Shown: positions 1 to 8,849 of the stretch, in pieces
How the letters are laid out: every line of letters begins with the position of its first letter
Position numbering within the stretch: position 1 is the stretch's first letter
From: Gammaproteobacteria bacterium
GTDB lineage: Bacteria > Pseudomonadota > Gammaproteobacteria > Tenderiales > Tenderiaceae
Direction: 5' to 3'
Length of the DNA: 64,000 nt
Assembly (NCBI GenBank): GCA_016200485.1
Contig: JACQEP010000010.1
Span: forward strand, 186,001-250,000
Position numbers and translations under genes: made by a program
Notes under the pieces: generated by a model
The model's database searches: none
Seen by the model: only the letters and a program-made list of their open reading frames with translations
What the model was told of the DNA's origin: nothing

Positions 1-786
1 GGACGCTTCCTCCCCAAAACTGATCCCGAACGTGGTGCGCCGTTTTGCGTCATCGGCCCGACGGTAAAACAGGAACTGTTCGGCAATACTCCAGCGCTTG
101 GTCAATGGTTGCGCATCGGCGATTATCGTTTTCGTGTCATCGGCGTACTTTCCGCCAAGGGACAATCATTGGGGACTGATTTGAACGATATGGTGGTCAT
201 TCCTGTCGCCTCGGCGCAAACCTTATTCAACACCGAATCCCTGTTCCGGATTTTAGTTCAGGCCAAAGGCCGCGACTCACTCGATGAAGCGCAATCGGCC
301 ATCAAATCCATCATGCGCGATCGTCACGATGGCGAGGAGGATGTGACCGTGATTACTCAGGACGCGGTACTGGCCACGTTTGATCGCATTTTTACTGCCC
401 TGACGTTTACGGTCGGTGGCATTGCCGCCGTGAGTTTGGCGGTCGCTGGCATTTTGATCATGAATATCATGCTGGTGGCGATTTCACAACGCACCGCCGA
501 AATTGGACTGCTCAAAGCCTTGGGCGCACCTGCCAGCGAAATTCTTACCTTATTTTTGAGCGAGGCCGGACTGCTCTCCTTGCTCGGCGGATTGATTGGA
601 TTAGCAGTTGGCTTGCTGGGCACAGCCCTGCTCGGCCACATTTTTCCAACCTTCCCAATTTCGGCTCCCAACTGGGCCATCATCGGCGCGCTGAGCGTGG
701 CCTTGATCACGGGCCTTGTCTTTGGCTGGCTGCCCGCACGCCGTGCCGCACAGCTCGACCCGGTACAAGCGCTGACACGCAGATAA
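1..786 (+). CDS. MacB/FtsX-type ABC transporter permease, 5'-truncated by window edge
   Basis: The reading frame is open from base 1, so the N-terminus lies outside the window; the first ATG in frame (109) is internal. What remains is the end of the periplasmic MacB core domain followed by three hydrophobic segments, the FtsX-type membrane domain. The stretch E-I-G-L-L-K-A-L-G-A is the usual loop that contacts the ATPase, and the protein ends with the typical L-P-A-R-R-A-A and D-P-V-Q-A-L. It is a close paralogue of the next gene, 4 bp downstream, so the two form one operon, presumably with an ATP-binding subunit and membrane fusion protein upstream. Substrate unknown; export of a lipoprotein, peptide or drug is the family role. 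Confidence 0.9.
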   Translation, partial: GRFLPKTDPERGAPFCVIGPTVKQELFGNTPALGQWLRIGDYRFRVIGVLSAKGQSLGTDLNDMVVIPVASAQTLFNTESLFRILVQAKGRDSLDEAQSAIKSIMRDRHDGEEDVTVITQDAVLATFDRIFTALTFTVGGIAAVSLAVAGILIMNIMLVAISQRTAEIGLLKALGAPASEILTLFLSEAGLLSLLGGLIGLAVGLLGTALLGHIFPTFPISAPNWAIIGALSVALITGLVFGWLPARRAAQLDPVQALTRR

Positions 787-790
787 TAAT

Positions 791-1990
791 ATGCGCACTC
801 AAGACAGCATCTTTCTTGCCCTGAGCGCGGTTCGCAGTCAACGCTTGCGCAGCTTTCTGACCACTCTCGGCATTGCTGTGGGTATTGCGGCCGTAGTGTT
901 GTTGACTGCCATCGGCGAAGGCATACACCGTTTCGTACTAGAGGAATTTACGCAATTCGGCACACATTTGTTGAGCGTCAGCCCAGGGCGCACCACGACC
1001 CATGGCATTCCGGGCGCCGTAATCAGCAACGTGCGTCCGTTGAGCTTGAGCGACTCCGAAGCGCTGCGTCATATTCCCCAGGTACTCGGTGTGGTGCCGG
1101 TCGTACAAGGCAATGCTGCCGTCGAGATTGGCAACCGTAGCCGTCGCGCGACGCTCTTCGGCGTAGGCCCGCAAGCACCAGACGTATGGCAGTTTAAAGT
1201 GGCGCTCGGGCAATTTTTGCCTGCCGATGATCCCATCAACCCGCGCGCATTTGTTGTGCTTGGCAGTAAAGTCCGCACTGAACTCTTTGGTCACGCCAGC
1301 CCACTGGGAGGGATTGTGCGCATTGGCGGCTTTCGTTATCGCGTCATTGGCGTCATGGAATCCAAGGGCCAATTACTCGGCTTTGATCTCGATGATGCCA
1401 TTTATCTCCATACCGCGCGCGCGATGGAAGTGTTCAATCGCGAAAGCCTGATGGAAATTGATGTGCTTTATGCCACAGACGCCAATCCAGACACAATTTC
1501 TAATCGCATTAAACAAGTCATCAAGGCCCGCCATGGTGAAGATGACATTACCATCGTTACCCAGGAAGAAATGCTCAAGACACTTAACACTATACTCAAC
1601 GCACTAACACTCGCTGTCGGCGCGATTGGCAGCATTTCGTTGCTGGTCGGTGGCATTGGTATTCTCACCATCATGACCATCGCTGTCACTGAACGCACCA
1701 ACGAAATCGGTTTACTGCGCGCACTGGGCGCGGAACGCCGCCAGATTCAATGGCTATTTCTCAGCGAAGCTGTGACCTTGGGAATGATCGGCGGCCTGGC
1801 CGGCATGCTTATCGGTGTTGGCGGCAGCTTGTTATTGCACTGGCTGATTCCCGCTTTGCCGACGCATATTTCCACGTTTTACTTGATTTTGGCGGAATTG
1901 GTCGCCATCAGTATCGGTTTGCTTGCCGGCCTGCTACCCGCCCGCCGCGCCGCCAGACTCGACCCGATTGAGGCACTACGAGCTGAATAA
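791..1990 (+). CDS. MacB/FtsX-type ABC transporter permease
   Basis: A complete 399-residue permease. It has one N-terminal transmembrane helix (about residues 20-42), a long periplasmic MacB core domain (about 43-270), then three helices (about 272-300, 322-352, 362-388). The FtsX loop is visible as N-E-I-G-L-L-R-A-L-G-A, and the end reads L-P-A-R-R-A-A-R-L-D-P-I-E-A-L. It lacks a fused ATPase domain, unlike E. coli MacB, so it needs a separate ATP-binding subunit, not seen in the window. It is paralogous to the truncated gene just upstream; two different permeases in tandem suggest a heterodimeric membrane part. Substrate cannot be inferred. Confidence 0.93.
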   Translation: MRTQDSIFLALSAVRSQRLRSFLTTLGIAVGIAAVVLLTAIGEGIHRFVLEEFTQFGTHLLSVSPGRTTTHGIPGAVISNVRPLSLSDSEALRHIPQVLGVVPVVQGNAAVEIGNRSRRATLFGVGPQAPDVWQFKVALGQFLPADDPINPRAFVVLGSKVRTELFGHASPLGGIVRIGGFRYRVIGVMESKGQLLGFDLDDAIYLHTARAMEVFNRESLMEIDVLYATDANPDTISNRIKQVIKARHGEDDITIVTQEEMLKTLNTILNALTLAVGAIGSISLLVGGIGILTIMTIAVTERTNEIGLLRALGAERRQIQWLFLSEAVTLGMIGGLAGMLIGVGGSLLLHWLIPALPTHISTFYLILAELVAISIGLLAGLLPARRAARLDPIEALRAE

Positions 1991-2061
1991 CATCCTGGTT
2001 GACAGACACTTGCCAAGCGTAGACGATATCAATATCACCCTCGAAAAATGGTTAAGTCGTT

Positions 2062-2658
2062 ATGGAAAAATCTGCACTGATACAAAAACTCACAGAACTC
2101 AAAACCAAACAGGCTGCTATCGACAATGCCTGGAAAAAGGCTGGCAACCGGGAACTCCTACAGTTTTTTGTTGAAATCATGCCCAAGGTGGTAAAAGCCG
2201 AGCGGTGCAGCATTTTTATTCACGATCCGGTCGATGCCAATATCTGGGTCCAATGCGGCACAGGCGTCCAGGAACGCCAGATCAATGTCCCGGAATCAAA
2301 CTCTATTGTTGGCCGCGTGATCAAAGAAGGCAAACCCGTTTTCGAGAGCGGCATGGAACAGCAGATGGGCGCACACGATGCCGTTGCACTCAAGACCGGT
2401 TACGTCACCTATAACACGCTTTGCGTCCCTGTGAATGGCGTCACTACCAAAACAGTCAATGGTGCCATCCAGGTCATCAATAAAATCGGCGCCACTGAAT
2501 TCAACAAAGACGACTTGGCCGTGCTCGAGAAACTTGGCTTTCACATTCAGATGCACATCGAGAATATTTTTCTGCGCCAGGAAATGGCCAAGATCTCGAC
2601 ACAAATGAGCGAACAGATTGCAGTGATGGAGAAGAAGCTAAAAGAAATGGGCGGTTAA
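2062..2658 (+). CDS. GAF domain protein
   Basis: A soluble 198-residue protein with a single GAF domain (about residues 18-165: an F-V-E-I-M-P-K-V-V segment, then the central C-S-I-F and I-V-G-R-V strands and a G-A-I-Q-V-I-N-K strand typical of GAF folds). A short charged helix with coiled-coil character follows at the C-terminus. GAF domains bind small ligands such as cyclic nucleotides or sense redox state; no output domain is attached, so it may act on a partner. It ends 7 bp from the end of the convergent diguanylate cyclase gene, a plausible partner, but the opposite orientation means this is only an inference. Confidence 0.85.
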   Translation: MEKSALIQKLTELKTKQAAIDNAWKKAGNRELLQFFVEIMPKVVKAERCSIFIHDPVDANIWVQCGTGVQERQINVPESNSIVGRVIKEGKPVFESGMEQQMGAHDAVALKTGYVTYNTLCVPVNGVTTKTVNGAIQVINKIGATEFNKDDLAVLEKLGFHIQMHIENIFLRQEMAKISTQMSEQIAVMEKKLKEMGG

Positions 2659-2665
2659 CCGCCAG

Positions 2666-4381
2666 TTACTTCTGGCTTTGGAACTGATTACGACCCTGCT
2701 TCTTGGCCCGATACAATGCCTCGTCTGCCCGCTGGTAGACCTTCTCCGCATCATCTCCCTCTTTAAACTGCGCCACTCCACCCGAGACAGTAATCGGCAC
2801 CGGGGTTCCGTTATAAGCAAACTCCAACGCCTGCACATTGGCACGGAGTTTTTCCGCCACCGTCATCGCATCGCCCAAGGGAGTTTCAGGAAGGATGATG
2901 GCGAATTCCTCGCCCCCCACCCTCGCCAGAAAATCCGCATCGCGAACGCTCTTCTTCAGGATCTTGGCAATCACCTTCAGGGCACGATCACCGGCCTTAT
3001 GGCCATAGGTATCATTGATATTTTTAAAATGATCAACGTCACACAAGATCAGGCTCAATGGATGTTTGTAGCGTTGCCAACGCGCATATTCCAGCACTGC
3101 ACGCTGCTCATACGCCAATCGATTGGGAATTTCCGTGAGCGTATCGGTCAAGGCCTGGGCACGCTCTTCTTCCAGACGCAGATGCAAGCTGCGACTTTCG
3201 TTTTCCATGATGTTAACATGCTGCGCCATCGCCATTAACTGCATTTCCAACGCTTTCTGACGCTGATCCTCATGCTGGCGCTGCTCGGCGAGCCGCTGCT
3301 TGATATTTTCCAGGCTCCCCTGAATCGATGTCTTTAACTGGTTAATATCGGTTGCCGAATTAACAGCATCCTGAATCTCATCAACACCCGCTTTCATCAT
3401 GGCATCGAGATGCTTCCCACCTTCAAATGAAGCCTTGCGATGCCCTTCCACACCTTCGACGACATTATCCAGCTCACGCAAACGTTGAGTCATTTGCTGG
3501 AGAAACGCCTCAAGCTCTGCCTTCTCCTGCTCCAGGGCATTGCGCATATCGACCACCAGCATAATGACGGCTTCGGTGGTTGCACGCACCTCCTCCGCCT
3601 CTATGCCTTCGAGTAAAGTTTGCTTGAGTTCCTGCACTCGATCGAAAAACGGTGGTGGAAATGCCAAACATTCCAGAAATTCCAGAAACAGATCTTCAAT
3701 ACGAAATGCATGCGGCGTGTAATTTTCTTTTGGTCCTTCTTTATAAGGGATATAACTTGAGCGGGGTGTAGGCGCCACTGAACTATCATCCGCTACACCG
3801 ACACTTGCCTTCTCAGTAGATGGCTTGGGCGTAATTACAGCCGCCCCCTCCTTGCGGCCAAACAAGCGGCCAAAGAATCCAGTCTCATCTGCTTGTCCGC
3901 CAATTTCTACCGCCTCCTGGAGGCAGTCTTTCAGCAAGGCGGCGACTTCTGTCACCCACTCTTCGAGCTTGACACCCTCAGCAGACGAGCGCAGTTTTTG
4001 TTGCAACTTTTCGGAACGGCGACGGTATCGTTTAGGAACGGAAAATCTTTCCAATAACAAGGCCAGCGCTTCGGCAGGATCAGGGACATGCTTCTTTTCA
4101 CGTGTTTTCCGTTCATCCAGCGCTTTTACATGCTCGGCCAACCTAGCCACCAAGCGGTCGATTTCCTGGGCGTTATCGCGATCCTGCAAAGCTCGGCGCA
4201 AGGCACTGATCTGTTTATCGAGCTCGGTATCAACACCCGTGGAAATCAGTGCCAGGCGCCCCAAACCACGGCGCAGCACTTCATCAGAGAAGCTCCAGAC
4301 CTTCTCCTTGATCTCCAGTTGTTCCAGCGATTCCAAGTACTTGTTTCGCCAGTTTTCTGTAGGTGAGCCTTCGTCTACCAT
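2666..4381 (-). CDS. diguanylate cyclase with long N-terminal helical region
   Basis: 571 residues. The C-terminal 170 form a GGDEF domain that would make cyclic di-GMP from two GTP. The active-site motif is G-G-E-E-F (residues 489-493) and the inhibitory I-site R-D-A-D (480-483) is intact five residues before it, so product feedback is expected. The first 400 residues are mostly charged helices with coiled-coil character (a typical stretch is around residues 290-410) and have no transmembrane segment, so the enzyme is cytosolic. The N-terminus has no domain I can name. Cyclic di-GMP control of type IV pili would fit the rest of the window, but no direct link is visible. Confidence 0.92.
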   Translation of the reverse strand: MVDEGSPTENWRNKYLESLEQLEIKEKVWSFSDEVLRRGLGRLALISTGVDTELDKQISALRRALQDRDNAQEIDRLVARLAEHVKALDERKTREKKHVPDPAEALALLLERFSVPKRYRRRSEKLQQKLRSSAEGVKLEEWVTEVAALLKDCLQEAVEIGGQADETGFFGRLFGRKEGAAVITPKPSTEKASVGVADDSSVAPTPRSSYIPYKEGPKENYTPHAFRIEDLFLEFLECLAFPPPFFDRVQELKQTLLEGIEAEEVRATTEAVIMLVVDMRNALEQEKAELEAFLQQMTQRLRELDNVVEGVEGHRKASFEGGKHLDAMMKAGVDEIQDAVNSATDINQLKTSIQGSLENIKQRLAEQRQHEDQRQKALEMQLMAMAQHVNIMENESRSLHLRLEEERAQALTDTLTEIPNRLAYEQRAVLEYARWQRYKHPLSLILCDVDHFKNINDTYGHKAGDRALKVIAKILKKSVRDADFLARVGGEEFAIILPETPLGDAMTVAEKLRANVQALEFAYNGTPVPITVSGGVAQFKEGDDAEKVYQRADEALYRAKKQGRNQFQSQK

Positions 4382-4495
4382 GAAGTTTCCTTAAAATTCT
4401 TTGGGCGAGCTGCAAAATCAGCTGCACCCTATCCATCCAATACTATCGACCAGACCAGGGCCAGGGCCAGGTAAAGAACCCGGACCGCCTCACGC

Positions 4496-5410
4496 TCAGA
4501 TCAACTCCACCACAAAAATTACTGCCAACCACCACCACACGCCACGGCTGATCATCCGCATGGCACGTTCCACATCATTGATCTTGGGCGCCGGGCCATC
4601 CCCCAATAATGGACGATAACGGGTTGTTTCATCATTGGGAACAGTCCCGCCCACGCTCACTCCCATCGCACCGCTGCCGGTGGTAATCAAAACACCATTA
4701 TTGGTATCGCGCCACACCAGGGCATATTCGCGCCAACACCCCAATGCCCTCGACCGGTCACCCAATAAGGCATAAGTCAGCGCCAGGCATCGCGCCGGCA
4801 ACCATTCCAATAGCCGACGAACTTTAGTCGCCGCCCAGGCCAGTTCGCGATCATGCTCTGAATTTTCATTCCAGATGCCGCTCAATAACTCCACCAGGCG
4901 ATACAACACCACTGCTGGCGCACCCGCAATCACAAACCAGAACAGAGGTGCAAACCACCCCGAATTGGCGCGGCTAAACATCCACTCCAGCAAGCCACGC
5001 AAAATACCGGGCTCTTCCACTCCTGAGACCTGAAAATCCACTAACGGTGCCAACGATTGCCGCGCTTCATTGATTTCAAACCGCCGTAAACGATCGAGCA
5101 CTGTTTCAACTTGCGACTCAATATCAGCGCTGCTCAGGGCAAGATATAACACCAGCACGTCAAACATCAGCCCAAATGGCCCAAGTGCCGACAGGATTGC
5201 CGCCAGCAGCACAAACGGCAGCACACATAAGGCCACAGCCACCAATGCCCGGCGTCGGCGCTGGCGGGTGGAGGATTCTCCGGTGGTATAAATCAGTTCA
5301 TCGACCCCATAGACCCAGGGGCCAAATGCCTCGGCGGGCCGCCAGCGCTTGGGTTCCCCCAGCCAGCGAGCCAGAATGACACCCAGCAAACACATCAGGA
5401 AAACGGTCAT
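4496..5410 (-). CDS. cobD: adenosylcobinamide-phosphate synthase (CobD/CbiB)
   Basis: An integral membrane protein of 304 residues that would attach aminopropanol or its phosphate to adenosylcobyric acid. Evidence: the N-terminal G-E-P-K-R-W motif right after the first membrane helix, the A-P-A-V-V-L-Y-R segment (about 167), the W-L-P-A-R-C-L-A-L segment, and the S-G-A-M-G-V-S-V-G-G motif (about residue 250) that is characteristic of CobD. It is divergent from cobQ, which supplies its substrate. AmpE is a remote relative and the first hit one might expect beside ampD, but the S-G-A-M-G-V motif and the cob neighbours favour CobD. Confidence 0.88.
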   Translation of the reverse strand: MTVFLMCLLGVILARWLGEPKRWRPAEAFGPWVYGVDELIYTTGESSTRQRRRRALVAVALCVLPFVLLAAILSALGPFGLMFDVLVLYLALSSADIESQVETVLDRLRRFEINEARQSLAPLVDFQVSGVEEPGILRGLLEWMFSRANSGWFAPLFWFVIAGAPAVVLYRLVELLSGIWNENSEHDRELAWAATKVRRLLEWLPARCLALTYALLGDRSRALGCWREYALVWRDTNNGVLITTGSGAMGVSVGGTVPNDETTRYRPLLGDGPAPKINDVERAMRMISRGVWWWLAVIFVVELI

Positions 5411-5480
5411 AATTCCCCCAGAATCAAGCTAGTGTACCCGAGGTCGTGCTAAATGGCGCCGAACATGGCCACTTGTCGGC

Positions 5481-5486
5481 TATAAT
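5481..5486 (+). promoter_or_regulatory. possible -10 box of cobQ
   Basis: A perfect TATAAT lies 8 bp before the cobQ ATG. With normal spacing transcription would begin about 2 bases before the start codon, giving a nearly leaderless mRNA. There is no good -35 hexamer at 16-18 bp, so this is a weak call. Confidence 0.3.
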
Positions 5487-5494
5487 TTCCCGCC

Positions 5495-6985
5495 ATGACT
5501 GCACAGGTTCTCATGATCCAGGGCTGCACCTCCGACGCCGGCAAAAGCGCGCTAGTGACGGGATTATGCCGTGTTTTGCAACGGCGCGGCATTCGCGTTG
5601 CGCCGTTCAAGCCACAAAATATGGCGCTTAACAGCGCAGTGACGGTGGATGGCGGCGAGATTGGCCGCGCCCAGGCGCTTCAGGCCCAGGCTTGCGGCTT
5701 GGAGCCGCATACTGACATGAACCCGGTGCTGCTTAAGCCCAACACCGATACCGGTGCCCAGGTCATCATCCATGGCCGTGCCCGCCAAACGATGAATGCC
5801 CGCGATTATCACGCTTACAAACCGGTGGCGATGCAGGCGGTGTTGGAATCCTTCCAGCGACTGCAATCCCGGTATGAAGTCATTATCGTCGAAGGCGCGG
5901 GCAGCCCCGCTGAAATCAATCTCCGCGACTGTGACATCGCCAACATGGGTTTTGCCGAGGCGGTCGATTGCCCGGTGCTGCTGATCGCCGACATTGATCG
6001 CGGCGGCGTATTTGCCCATTTGCATGGGACGCTGGCCCTGCTGTCAGCGACAGAACAGGTGCGAGTGCAGGGTTTTGTGATCAATCGCTTTCGTGGCGAT
6101 GTGAGTTTGCTGCAACCGGGTCTGGATTGGCTGCAAAACGCGACGGACAAACCGGTGCTCGGTGTACTGCCGTATCTACAAGGTTTGCATCTGGAGGCAG
6201 AAGATAGCGTTCAGTCACAGCAAACCACTCACGCGGGGCATCGTCTCAAAATCATCGCCCCCCGATTACCACGCATCAGCAATCACACAGACTTCGATGC
6301 ACTGCGCCTGCATCCGCAAGTAGATTTGCAATTTATCGGCCCGCAACAAGCCATTCCTACCGCCGATATTATTATTCTACCCGGCAGCAAAAGTGTGCGT
6401 AGCGATCTCGCCTGGTTACGGCAGCACGGCTGGGAAAAGGCCATCAACCGCCATCTGCGTTATGGCGGCAAGCTGTTAGGTATTTGTGGTGGCCTGCAAA
6501 TGCTGGGGCGAGAAATTCATGACCCGTTGGGACTGGAAGGCAATGCCGGCAGCAGCTCAGGACTGAACTTACTTGAATTCAACACAGTTCTCGAAGCTGA
6601 AAAACAACTGCGGCGCGTTAATGGTCGCTTGGCATTTGCCGACGCCGCCATAGAAGGTTATGAAATTCATTGCGGCGTCAGCTACGGGCCTGCCTTGGAA
6701 CAGCCCGCAGTAATTTTTGCCGATCGCAATGATGGCGTACGCTCAGATGACAATCAAATTCTCGGCACCTACGTGCATGGACTGTTCGATCATCCCCAAA
6801 CCTGTGCGGCATTACTGGATTGGGCGGGATTGAATCAAATTATTCATTTTGATTATCGCACTCTGCGCGAAGCGGGCATCGAACGTATGGCCGATGCTGT
6901 CGAAACGCATCTTGATCTTGAATGCATTGGTCGCTTGCTGAACCGAAAACTGGAAACCGCAACTAAACTCACCGCAGCCTTATAA
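5495..6985 (+). CDS. cobQ: cobyric acid synthase (glutamine-hydrolysing)
   Basis: 496 residues, full length for CobQ/CbiP. The enzyme amidates adenosylcobyrinic acid a,c-diamide at four carboxylates using glutamine and ATP. The N-terminal BioD-like domain has the P-loop-like G-C-T-S-D-A-G-K-S (residues 10-18). The C-terminal class I amidotransferase domain has its nucleophile in G-I-C-G-G-L-Q-M (Cys331) and the later Y-V-H-G histidine. The start at 5495 has no clear ribosome site; a second in-frame ATG at 5513 would also give a full N-terminus. The genes for cobyrinate a,c-diamide synthesis are not in the window, so the enzyme may act after uptake or after steps encoded elsewhere. Confidence 0.96.
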   Translation: MTAQVLMIQGCTSDAGKSALVTGLCRVLQRRGIRVAPFKPQNMALNSAVTVDGGEIGRAQALQAQACGLEPHTDMNPVLLKPNTDTGAQVIIHGRARQTMNARDYHAYKPVAMQAVLESFQRLQSRYEVIIVEGAGSPAEINLRDCDIANMGFAEAVDCPVLLIADIDRGGVFAHLHGTLALLSATEQVRVQGFVINRFRGDVSLLQPGLDWLQNATDKPVLGVLPYLQGLHLEAEDSVQSQQTTHAGHRLKIIAPRLPRISNHTDFDALRLHPQVDLQFIGPQQAIPTADIIILPGSKSVRSDLAWLRQHGWEKAINRHLRYGGKLLGICGGLQMLGREIHDPLGLEGNAGSSSGLNLLEFNTVLEAEKQLRRVNGRLAFADAAIEGYEIHCGVSYGPALEQPAVIFADRNDGVRSDDNQILGTYVHGLFDHPQTCAALLDWAGLNQIIHFDYRTLREAGIERMADAVETHLDLECIGRLLNRKLETATKLTAAL

Positions 6986-7304
6986 ATGTAGGGTGGGTTA
7001 GCATTTTTTGCGTAACCCACCAAGCGTGCCCAAAGCGCTTCGCGGGGCAGGCTCTTGCGCAGCAACACACAACTCTTTATCCCCTCCTCATGATCATGAG
7101 GGGGGGTGCCCCGCAGGGCGGGGTGGTGTGCGTGACGAACCACACACCAGTGAACCTTTCACCAACCACCACCCCGTCGCTACGCGCCACCCCTCCTCCT
7201 TTTTAGGAGGAGGGGATAAAAACCAATGCATCGACCGCCGCACCGGTCAAACCTTTATGAGCCCTCCGGCAAAGCCGGAGGTTTACCTTTGTTAATTAAA
7301 CGGC
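6986..7304. repeat. gene-free gap filled with short inverted repeats
   Basis: 319 bp between the convergent cobQ and cobS, with no credible gene. It holds a series of palindromes. At 6987-7020 GTAGGGTGGGTTA pairs with TAACCCAC. At 7087-7100 there is the perfect palindrome CTCATGATCATGAG. At 7110-7122 CCCCGC pairs with GCGGGG. At 7190-7215 CCCCTCCTCC pairs with GGAGGAGGGG, a unit found again at 45882. At 7263-7281 CCTCCGGC pairs with GCCGGAGG. It looks like an accumulation of REP-type elements at a convergent junction. Confidence 0.75.
7263..7290 (+). terminator. possible terminator at the cobQ/cobS junction
   Basis: CCTCCGGC-AAA-GCCGGAGG is an eight base-pair perfect hairpin followed by a short T-rich stretch (TTTACCTTTG). 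It could end transcription from cobQ, though it lies 280 bp past the stop codon, and the T tract is imperfect. Confidence 0.4.
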
Positions 7305-8036
7305 CTACAGCGCCAAAACCAATAGCGCCACCGTCTCCGTGATTTCAATACTGGCACCCGCAGTATCGCCCGTGGTTCCGCCCAAACGTTGCAACATCAT
7401 CCAGCGCAGCCAATACAATACAGCAGCCACAGCGATCAGCATTTCAAGCCCTGCCCAACCTGTTGCCAGGATTGCTAAAATAGCAACCACGGCCAGAACA
7501 ATATAGGCAGGTACACGCGGCATATTCTGTGCGGGCACAGCGCCTATACCATCGGGCCGTGCATAAGGCGTCCACAACAATAATGCCAGCGCCGACGCCC
7601 GCCCCACTATCGGCACCCACAACAGACTGATCCAGTCTTCGCCGTCCAACAAATTCTGCAGGGCCACAAACTTCAGTAACAGCATCAACACCACTGCCGT
7701 CACTGCCATCGGGCCGCAATACGGATCTTTCATGATCGCCAGGGTTCGATCACGATTGCCATGACCGCCAATCCAGGCATCGACGCTATCGGCCAAACCA
7801 TCAATATGCAAGGCACCCGTGATCATCACCCAAGCGGCGAGAATCACTGCCGCCCCGATCATGGTCGAAGTAGTCCACAGCAATCCTGCCAGACACAGTA
7901 ACAATACACCGATGCCCCCCCCCACCAACGGGTACAACAGCATCGAACGACCAAGATCTGTGGGAGATAAATCACCTAAGCGCGGAGTGGGAACCCGCGT
8001 CAGAAATTGCAGCGCAATCCAGAATGGGCGCAACAT
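7305..8036 (-). CDS. cobS: adenosylcobinamide-GDP ribazoletransferase (cobalamin synthase)
   Basis: A 243-residue integral membrane enzyme that joins adenosylcobinamide-GDP to alpha-ribazole (phosphate), the last assembly step of cobalamin. Family signs are the N-terminal F-L-T-R-V-P motif (about residues 12-17), the G-A-L-H-I-D-G-L-A-D-S-V-D motif (about 73-85) with its aspartates, and several membrane helices. It starts directly after cobC on the same strand (the cobC stop ends one base before it), so the two are co-transcribed and probably translationally coupled. It is the last gene of the HPr-rel-A/cob operon. Confidence 0.95.
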   Translation of the reverse strand: MLRPFWIALQFLTRVPTPRLGDLSPTDLGRSMLLYPLVGGGIGVLLLCLAGLLWTTSTMIGAAVILAAWVMITGALHIDGLADSVDAWIGGHGNRDRTLAIMKDPYCGPMAVTAVVLMLLLKFVALQNLLDGEDWISLLWVPIVGRASALALLLWTPYARPDGIGAVPAQNMPRVPAYIVLAVVAILAILATGWAGLEMLIAVAAVLYWLRWMMLQRLGGTTGDTAGASIEITETVALLVLAL

Positions 8037-8645
8037 TTACAAACGCCCCGCGTGGAACATCAAACTGGCAAGCGCATGCTGCCCAACACCATCGATTCGA
8101 ATCCGGCTGATCGCCGCATTCGGCACATCGATACGAAAAATCCGTTCCAACGGTACATCCAATACCTGACGTACCACCATCCGTATCACACCCGCATGCC
8201 CGACCAGCAGCACATGCTGCCCAGCATGTTGCTCAAGCAATGACTGCCAAGCGGTGCCAATTCGTTCCCTGAATTGCAGCAATGACTCGGCACCAGGCGG
8301 TGTATTGGCAACCGGGTCACTGTAAAACCGAAATAGCGCTTGTGGATCAGTGGCCGTAATTTGTTCCTTGGTACGACCTTCCCAGGCACCAAAACCAATT
8401 TCCTTAAAGCGATCGTCAAAACTCAATGGCAATGCGTGCCGCTGCGCCAGTTCGCGCGCAAATTCAGCGCAACGTGACAACGGGGAACTGACAATGGCTT
8501 GCCACGGGTTATGATCTCCGACCGCTTCGCGCATCTGACGCCAACCTTTTTCACTCAGCGGATCATCGACTTGGCCACGGTATTTGCTGCCACCGACTGG
8601 CTCACCGTGACGAATCAAATCGATAATGGTTGTCTGATCGTCCAT
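8037..8645 (-). CDS. cobC: alpha-ribazole phosphatase, histidine phosphatase family
   Basis: Removes the phosphate from alpha-ribazole 5'-phosphate (or from the finished cobalamin phosphate). The start at 8645 was chosen because the catalytic L-I-R-H-G-E-P motif then lies at residues 9-15, as in the family; a longer frame to 8750 only reads through a repeat element. The second catalytic region is L-V-G-H-A-G-V-I-R. Product 202 residues. It is separated from cobT by about 200 bp containing an inverted-repeat element, which probably interrupts an older, tighter operon. There is no strong ribosome site before the start. Confidence 0.9.
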   Translation of the reverse strand: MDDQTTIIDLIRHGEPVGGSKYRGQVDDPLSEKGWRQMREAVGDHNPWQAIVSSPLSRCAEFARELAQRHALPLSFDDRFKEIGFGAWEGRTKEQITATDPQALFRFYSDPVANTPPGAESLLQFRERIGTAWQSLLEQHAGQHVLLVGHAGVIRMVVRQVLDVPLERIFRIDVPNAAISRIRIDGVGQHALASLMFHAGRL

Positions 8646-8658
8646 TTTATAATTAATC

Positions 8659-8837
8659 AACACAGAGACACGGAGAACACAAAGGTATTGGATAATAGTG
8701 AACTGAATGATCATTATCTCCATTGAGATAACTAACGTTTCGCCCCGCAAATATTTGATTCATGCGATTACGATAGAGCGAAACATTCATCGGCCCATCA
8801 GTGGCGAAAAACTCTATGCTCTCCGTGCCTCTGTGGT
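8659..8837. repeat. inverted-repeat (MITE-like) element between cobT and cobC
   Basis: About 180 bp bounded by imperfect inverted repeats: ACACAGAGACACGGAGA at the left and, read on the other strand, CCACAGAGGCACGGAGA at the right. The interior has no open frame of note. It separates two genes whose neighbours are otherwise tightly packed, so it is probably an insertion into the operon. The left end reaches close to the cobC start codon. Confidence 0.6.
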
Positions 8838-8849
8838 AAATACTCATGA

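Noticed and set aside
4496-5410. AmpE as the identity of the membrane protein
   Set aside because: AmpE is a remote relative, but the S-G-A-M-G-V motif, the G-E-P-x-R-W start and the neighbouring cobQ favour CobD; ampD is 15 kb away.
5411-5494. Cobalamin riboswitch between cobD and cobQ (a GGCCACTTG recalls the B12 box)
   Set aside because: Only 84 bp, with a -10 box inside; far too short for the aptamer and lacking the other conserved stems.
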